DNA of 64,000 nucleotides from Adiantum capillus-veneris (Eukaryota; Streptophyta; Polypodiopsida; Polypodiales; Pteridaceae), in contig CM043971.1 in the NCBI GenBank assembly GCA_014529385.2, positions 25,272,769 to 25,336,768 on the forward strand, in the 5' to 3' direction. The position numbers and the translations under genes are program-made. This document shows positions 58,282 to 64,000 of the stretch, piece by piece. Positions within the stretch are counted from its first letter, which is position 1; each line of letters starts with the position of its first letter. The notes under the pieces are model-generated. The model saw nothing but the letters and a program-made list of their open reading frames with translations, ran no database searches and had not been told where the DNA came from.

Positions 58282-58918
58282 ATGGACATCACCCAAAGCG
58301 GAATGGATACTTCGCATACAGGTAATGGGCATGAGAGTAGTGAAGAAGGATTTCCTCACCATGGAGGTTTTCCCGACCCTCCCCCTACGCCATCTACGCC
58401 AGGGATTGTACCAAATCCTACGGAGGCTTTGGTAGACAATGTTGGACATGATGACACGACAAGACGCGAATCGTTTGGCGGCCGAGGAAAGACAGGCGGA
58501 GCGTGCGGCACAGAGTGAACAACGCATGCAAGAGTTGGTCCAACATGTTCTCTCCTCCAAGTCCGAACCAACCAAAGATGTTGGGAGTTCCTCAAGTGGC
58601 ACAAGTCGAGATTCAGACTCCAACAACCCAATCACAGAGAAGTTGACTTTCAATAAGTATGATGGTAAGATGGATGCTACGTTATTCATTCTTGGTTGCA
58701 TCAATTTAATGCTTACTTTGCGACAACTAAGAAGACAGGAAATAGCAAGGTTTTGACGGCAGCTATGTACCTTTTTGGTGATGCCATCAATTGGTACCAT
58801 GTATGGCAAGAGGCACAGCTAGCCGCGCACCTAGAGGAGGCCGACGAATTCACGCCTCTTTTAGTTGGGCTGATTTCCAAGACAAGCTCAAGGCACGGTT
58901 TATGCCACCTCAGTACCT
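58282..58918 (+). pseudogene. gag N-terminal part, truncated
   Basis: Homologous to the gag at 52239-51206. It starts MDITQSGMDTSHTGNG; a frame change near 58440 leads to TRQDANRLAAEERQAER, then KLTFNKYDGKMDA, and stops at the junction. It has only one unit of the Q-x-ANR repeat, against several in the other copy. Not functional. Confidence 0.85.
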
Positions 58919-59628
58919 AGCATACCATGGTACTTAAACACATTGTACATGAACAAGCGTGCTATCTCATCAAATTTTATCTTCTTCCTGACAGGGATAA
59001 AATGGGCCTGCTTGCTGAACCTGCAGATAATGGTCCATATACCATCATTCCCTATTGGCGTTCTCGGAAGATCAAAGATAAAGTCCATAGCAATGCTTTC
59101 CCATTGCTTATTCAGAATCGGCACTGGTTGTAACAACCCTGGTGCCTTTTGCCTGTCAAATTTGACCTTTTGGCAAACTATGCATGCTCGCACAAAGGCA
59201 TCCAGATCTCTCCTCAAGGTAGGCCAATAGAAGAATGTCTCTACCGCTTTAACTGTCGCATCAATGCCACGATGCACTGCATACGGTGGGACATGACTCT
59301 CTTCCATGACCTTATGTCGCAATGGCCTAGTGACACAAAGTCTGCCATGCATCATCATAAAACCATCTATGAGGAGGTAGTGCTCGTGATGTTGCCCCTC
59401 TTGCAACTGTTCAAAGATCCTTGCAAAATCTTCATCAATAGCATATTGTTCCTTCATGTCATCTAACTCATGATGATAAGGAATTGACACAGCTGAAATT
59501 TGTGGCTTCCTTGATAATGCATCAGCCACAACATTCTTCTTGCTTTCCACATGCATAATCTGAAAGTGGAACACAGAAAGAATGTTTGCCCATCGCATAT
59601 GCTTTTCCGATAACTTTGACTGTGTCAA
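58919..59628 (-). pseudogene. Integrase (N-terminal and core part)
   Basis: It starts in the RNase H tail (SKKNVVADALSRKPQ). The H-H-C-C zinc finger follows (HVPPYAVHRG with CIVCQKVK), then the core with SIAMDFIFDLP (first catalytic Asp) and IICRFSKQAHFIPV. It ends artificially at YHGM, before the second and third catalytic residues. An intact enzyme inserts the DNA copy into the genome. Confidence 0.88.
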
Positions 59629-59693
59629 AAGAAGTATCGCAAGGTCTGATGATCTGTTTGGACAACAAAATCAACACCTAAAAGGTAGTGCTT

Positions 59694-61125
59694 CTAGCTA
59701 GAAAGCGCATGAATCATGGCCAAGAGCTCTTTCTCATAGACTTGCATAGTCCTCTCTGGCCCTTGCAAAATTCGGCTTTCATAAGCTACTACCCGTCCAT
59801 CTTGCATTAGCACTGCTCCGATGCTACTGCCACACGTGTCACACTGGACCACAAATGACTTCCTGAGATCTGGTAAAACAATTACTGGATCTGAAGTCAA
59901 CTTTTCCTTTAAGAGACTAAAAGCTGAAATCTCTTTTTGGGTCCATCTGAAAGTGACTTCTTTCTTTTGCAAAGCGTGAAGAGGTGATGCTATCTCTGCA
60001 AAATTTCTGATAAACCTTCTATAGTAGGAACACAATCCCAAGAAGCTTCTAACATCGTGCACAGTCTTCAAGTCTGGCCATGTCTTGATAGCTTCGACCT
60101 TTGCAAGATCCATTCTAACACCATTCTTTGAGACTATGTGGCCTAGGAAGTGGATCTCTTCCAGGAAGAATTCACTTTTCTTAGGATTGACAAGTAACCT
60201 GTGGCTGCGCAACTCTTCGAACACAATGGTCAAGTGACGCCTATGCTCCTCTTCATTCTTCGAATACACTATCATGTCATCAAAGAAGGTCCCAACAAAC
60301 TGTTGATGCGAGCGGAAAATCCGGTCCATCATTCTGTTGAACGTAGCAGGAGCATTTGTTAGCCCAAACGGCATCACTAAGAACTCATAGAGAGTCGAGA
60401 CCAAATGTCGTTCTAAACGCAGTCTTGTGCACATCCTCTAGCCTTATACGAATCTGATGGTACCCACTCTTAAGGTCTATCCTGCTGAAAATTGCAGCAC
60501 TCTCTAAACGATCTAGAATATCATCAATTCGAGATATAGGAAACCTATTCTTGATGGTATTCTTGTTTAATGCACGGTAATCAATACACGTGCGCCATGA
60601 GCCATCCTTCTTCTGCACTAGGAGCACTGGGGAGCAAAAGGGTGAAGAACTAGGCTGAATCAGTCCCTTCTCTAATAACTCATCAATCTGGCCCATAATC
60701 TCTTTCTGCTGCGCCGCACTAACCCTGTAGGGAGGTCTATTTGGTGGGCTACACCCTGGCACCAAATCTATCCGATGGTCCTCAGGTCTCTCTGGCGGCA
60801 ATTGCGACGGTAATGAATCAGAAAAACAATCACTAAACTTTTGCAAAAATGCTGAGCTTTCATTATCTAACACAGATAAATTTGACTGATCACTATCTGA
60901 GACATCACGTGCAAAAATCAAGTACACAGAAAGATGATTCTTTATTACAGAAGTGATAGCAGAAGCAGATACAATAGGGACTGACTCTCCTTTAAGCTTT
61001 ACATCCAAGATGTGAGTTTTGCCCCTATGCTGTACAGTGATCTTTTTGTTGTAGGCATCCAAGACTCCATGCACTCGGAACATCCACGGGATCCCCAACA
61101 AGGCGTCACAACCTTCCAACGGCAT
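59694..61125 (-). pseudogene. Reverse transcriptase-RNase H
   Basis: Two overlapping frames. The first (61125-60385) has [12 protein letters not shown], the RT fingers block [19 protein letters not shown] and [15 protein letters not shown]. The second (60434-59694) has [20 protein letters not shown], the catalytic TFFDDMIVYSKN, YYRRFIRNFAEIASPLHAL, and RNase H with FVVQCDTCGSSIGAVLMQ and YEKELLAMIHAL. The frame break at about 60410 (near TFGL/YEFL) is a small insertion or deletion. Catalytic residues are otherwise present. Confidence 0.92.
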
Positions 61126-61137
61126 GATGTAAAACTC

Positions 61138-61749
61138 TTATGTGTCCACATATGACTGGATATGCAGACGCAGCTTTCCAATGATGGGAGTAATACACTC
61201 TGAGTGGCCAGGACATGCCAAACCTGCCTGTGCTGTGTACCCCATCTCTTCAGCTTTGATGCCCAGCTTCATTGCTAACTCTGGTGAGATAAAGTTGGCT
61301 TTGGCACCTGGATCAAAGAAGATAAGTGTCGTCTGATCCCTAACTTTACCGCAAGTCTTGCATAACTCACTGGCATCTGTATTGGGCCTGTCACCCACCA
61401 TGTCTGGCACCAAGCCTGCAGTGGGTTTAGGCTTCTTGCCTTTCTGGTCTTCTTTATCCTCTGAGTCAGCTGGCCTTTTCCTTTGTGGACAATTGACAGC
61501 AAAGTGACCAGGCTGCTCGCATATAAAGCATTTGTTTTCAACCATTAGGGCCTTCTTTTCCTCGAGCGACTTGCGCACAAAAGGCTTCCTTTTCTGTTTC
61601 TTTGCCTGCGCTCCAAAAGTCCCGGCTGAATCCTTATCTTTGGTGGCCTTTTCTGACCCCCTGTGACGCATCAGGAGCCGTTTTCGCGACGGGCTTCTTC
61701 GTTGAATTTTTCTTTTGCTGCCCTCCTTTGTCACTACTCGGAAATCCAC
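61138..61749 (-). pseudogene. Gag zinc knuckle and protease
   Basis: A lysine-rich part, then the C-x2-C-x4-H-x4-C knuckle CFICEQPGHFAVNC (about 61535-61490), a linker, and the protease loop FFDPGAKANFIS (about 61320-61285). A stop at 61138, within the [17 protein letters not shown] region, separates it from the RT frame. Confidence 0.9.
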
Positions 61750-63285
61750 TGTCCTCTCCTTTCAACAAGGCAAGACCAGTGTTCGCAACTTCCATAAGCT
61801 GAGTAAGGGTAGCCACTCTGTTCTTTGTACAGTAGTCACGAAGCCCTTTAGGCAACCCACAACAATACTTCTCTATCTGCTCTGTCAATGACACAAATTT
61901 GTAGGAGGTCACTGAGAGTAACGCTTTACAAAACCTCCTATTGTACTCCAGCAAGCTTTTGCACGAGGCTGAAGTAAGCTGGTGCCAATCTGTCATGACG
62001 TCGGCTTCAAATTCATTTGACAGCCAAGCAGATGCAAACATTTGCTTGAAGTAAACCCAAGTGGCGGGTGCCTGTCCTTGCATTAACAATGTCGTCCACC
62101 ATGTAAGCGCATTGTCCTTTAAGAAAGTGGCAGCTTTCCTGACTTTCGAGGCCTCTATAAAATTCCCTCCTGCATAAGCTGTATCAAACTGCTGGAGGAA
62201 GGTAAGAGCCTTTGCTTTATCTTCAAAGCCATTGAAAGTACTAAACTTTACAGCTGCACCACCCTCTTTGTAAGCTTTCGGCTTCTCCAGTGCCCCCAAG
62301 TTGTCATACGGAATGGTTTGCAACATGGGCACTGTAGTAGGCATGATCGGCACATCTTGGCCATTCACATTTTGCGTCAGAGGTGCAATATCTGACTGCT
62401 GTCCAAAAAAACCAGCCATGCCAAAATGACCCTGTGGCACCCCAAATTGGCCGTGGTTGCTCTAAAAACCATGTTGCATGCCGATACTACCATACATGGG
62501 GTTTGGCATGATGCCTTGCATACCCCCAAACACTGTTCCTGGCATGTACGGCTGACTTCCAAGCGCATAACCAGCCATACTTTGGAACACTGATCCACCC
62601 CGGAAATACCCAGGATGTACCGTGGGTGGTGGAAAAACTGGGTGCATAGCCTGGTATCCAGTTCCCTGTCCATTCAAGACAGCATGCTAGCTCTAAAAGG
62701 TGGCGGACTGAACTGGCATAGCCTGTGGAATAGGCGCTCTAGCCACCTATTCAAGCACGGGAGGAACCTGCTTTGGAGCCCCTGACTCCGCAACATGCGA
62801 GTGTTCCCTTTCCTCCTGCGCCACGTGAAGTACCTGGGCTTGAGCTCCGTACGCGGCGTAGGTTGTCTATTTTGTTGTAGCACTGGTGGCGCTTGCAAGA
62901 ACTCCATAAACCTTGGATTCTGCACCAACTGCGCAAAGACATTCACCGCGGCAACTAACTGAGTCCTGAACGCATCATCCTCAAGTTGCCCAGTCATAAA
63001 GCCTTGTACTACTGGAGGGACATTCACATTGACAGGAGGTACAGACTGACGTAGCCGTGAGCTCTCGCCAATCTCGAAAACCATAGGGATCTTCTCCCTG
63101 TCCTTTGAAGAGGAACCCTCTTCCATAATGCCCTTCCCCTTGTCGGCCATAGTGTAATCCCGCGTTCTTGTACTTTGTGTCTTTACCCAAAACAACCGAG
63201 GCTCACTCTTTGAGGAAAAAGTGATTGATATCCCGACAATGGAACCATGAAACCGGCCCATGGGGCGATAGGCGTTGGCTTTCAC
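61634..63285 (-). pseudogene. gag
   Basis: An N-terminal piece starts at the likely start codon 63150 (MADKGKGIMEEGSS) after an open stretch from 63285. A Gly/Met/Pro-rich piece follows at 62677-62462, and then the capsid region 62440-61634 (FSTFNGFEDKAKALTFLQQF, TWWTTLL, LLEYNRRFCKALL). Frame breaks near 62680 and a stop near 62461 separate the pieces. The capsid part overlaps the knuckle frame by a shift near 61700. Confidence 0.85.
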
Positions 63286-63406
63286 CCGAAATTCTTTACT
63301 TTAAACACACACAGAGCACTTTGCGAAGAGAACCTGCAACGGGAATTAACACTTAAGAGCACACACGGCTCGGAGGCTAGAATGCTCCGAGCAGACGCCG
63401 ACAACC

Positions 63407-64000
63407 TGTAGGCCCCAAAATTGGCGCCCCTTTTGGTATTTCTTTATTCTTTAGGAGGGTAAAGTACAAAGAAGAGTCCTGGGAATCCTCTGATTGTATC
63501 CCACTAGATACCGCATGTTTTGGCCAAATTTCAGTAGCATAACAACCCCAAAACTTGCACGAAACCAATTCCCCTGCTGGAACTCGCTTCTACTGGCATA
63601 TACCCTCTGATTCCTGCCCAAAAACAGTAAATTCAGCATGCTGTATTTACTGGTTTTTGCCCTGTTTTCAGCCCCAAACAGTCCCCTAACCGTTCTCTGC
63701 CAGTGGGGCACGATTCCCAATGGTCCTGGCATCCATATGGCTGAAAAACATTAAAATTACAACGCATACACAGCGCTGATTTTGCACCTGTATGGTGAGG
63801 TTATGACCCTCACCATACAGGTTGGCTGAAAAACAGTAAAATTACAGCGCATACACAGCGCTGATTTTGCACCTGTATGGTGAGGTTATGACCCTCACCA
63901 GTGCCTGCTTTGGAGTAGCAGTCAGCCACCCCTGTTCCTGCTCAAGGAGGCTCTTGCCTCAGCACAAAAGCATGAACCCACACAACTGTACATTGGTCAA
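63407..64000 (-). mobile_element. LTR or LTR-leader of the gypsy element, runs off the window
   Basis: On the minus strand it contains GAATAAAGAAATACC (a polyadenylation-like signal) and AAAGGGGCGCC, shared with 41440-41480. The edge at TGTAGGCCCC (63407) is a guess, and no primer-binding site was recognised. Tandem copies of about 85 bases at 63741-63822 and 63825-63900 hold a hairpin. Confidence 0.5.
63786..63822. repeat. Perfect 15-bp inverted repeat (hairpin)
   Basis: ACCTGTATGGTGAGG (63786-63800) and its exact complement (63808-63822) are separated by TTATGAC. The second tandem copy has the left arm at about 63870 but only a partial right arm (CCTCACCA). It sits inside the presumed LTR. 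Confidence 0.9.

Larger units (their letters stand above)
56305..58918 (+). mobile_element. Second copy of the gag-protease LTR family, truncated
   Basis: LTR, primer-binding site, leader with a MITE, and the first part of gag, all plus strand. It is inserted in a gypsy RNase H sequence. It ends within gag at 58918 (CCTCAGTACCT), where an unrelated minus-strand element begins, so protease and 3' LTR are lost and no target duplication can be tested. Confidence 0.88.
58919..63285 (-). mobile_element. Ty3/gypsy element (chromovirus-like), 3' truncated
   Basis: Minus strand, gag to integrase in normal order: gag 63285-61634, zinc knuckle and protease 61749-61138, RT 61125-60385 and 60434-59694 with the start of RNase H, RNase H end and integrase 59628-58919. 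It breaks off within the integrase core at FKYHGM, so the integrase C-terminus and 3' LTR are gone. Only a handful of lesions separate the long frames, making it one of the better preserved elements here. Confidence 0.92.

Overview
The window reads as nuclear DNA of a land plant with a large, repeat-choked genome. It holds one conserved cellular gene, the C-terminal half of the 26S proteasome ATPase RPT6 with short plant-style introns (minus strand, 37904-39632). Almost everything else that can be recognised is transposon-derived: Ty3/gypsy, Ty1/copia, LINE, hAT, Helitron and MITE sequence, plus simple-sequence tracts and tandem repeats. No bacterial operon, rRNA, tRNA or CRISPR is visible. 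The RPT6 intron upstream of the visible exons would have to exceed 24 kb, which together with the TE load suggests a fern or gymnosperm more than a compact angiosperm. That is inference; the species cannot be read from the sequence.

Layout. 1-3850: microsatellites and tandem duplications. 4450-7250: decayed plus-strand gypsy pol, followed by pieces of a second gypsy family (7264-7755, 10426-10872). 10873-17400: a block of palindromic repeat arrays (core TATGCTAGTTAGCATA) around a decayed transposase-like gene (11986-13880) and a decayed FCP1/HAD-phosphatase-like gene (15914-16845, minus). 18290-21358: an L1-like LINE. 21430-24245: minus-strand gypsy gag-protease relic. 25190-29330: a second LINE, a hAT BED-finger piece, a degenerate hairpin repeat with covarying stems, and an isolated LTR with primer-binding site. 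29331-30046: a four-copy 178-bp satellite. 31326-31560: a Helitron Rep fragment. 35380-35915: a copia 3' end. 36929-39632: possible gene fragments, then RPT6.

The best-resolved part is 41540-54262, a three-level nest. A minus-strand copia element was split by a minus-strand gypsy-like LTR element (44115-53857, target duplication ATAAA). Its gag gene was in turn split by a plus-strand hAT transposon (47299-51205, target duplication CGAGCTGC). The coding frames rejoin across both insertions. The LTR element has gag and protease but no reverse transcriptase. The hAT carries a five-exon transposase with one visible frameshift. A second copy of the same LTR family (56305-58918, plus) contains a 480-bp hAT-type MITE (57545-58024), and the other copy supplies its empty site. 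That second copy ends abruptly against a nearly complete chromovirus-like gypsy element on the minus strand (58919-64000).

There is no operon logic here: RPT6 works in the proteasome base, and the transposon genes serve their own mobility. The most promising candidate for something undescribed is the 10.9-17.4 kb block. There a transposase-like gene of a family I cannot name is flanked by arrays of short palindromes, and the same block holds a captured-looking phosphatase-like gene.
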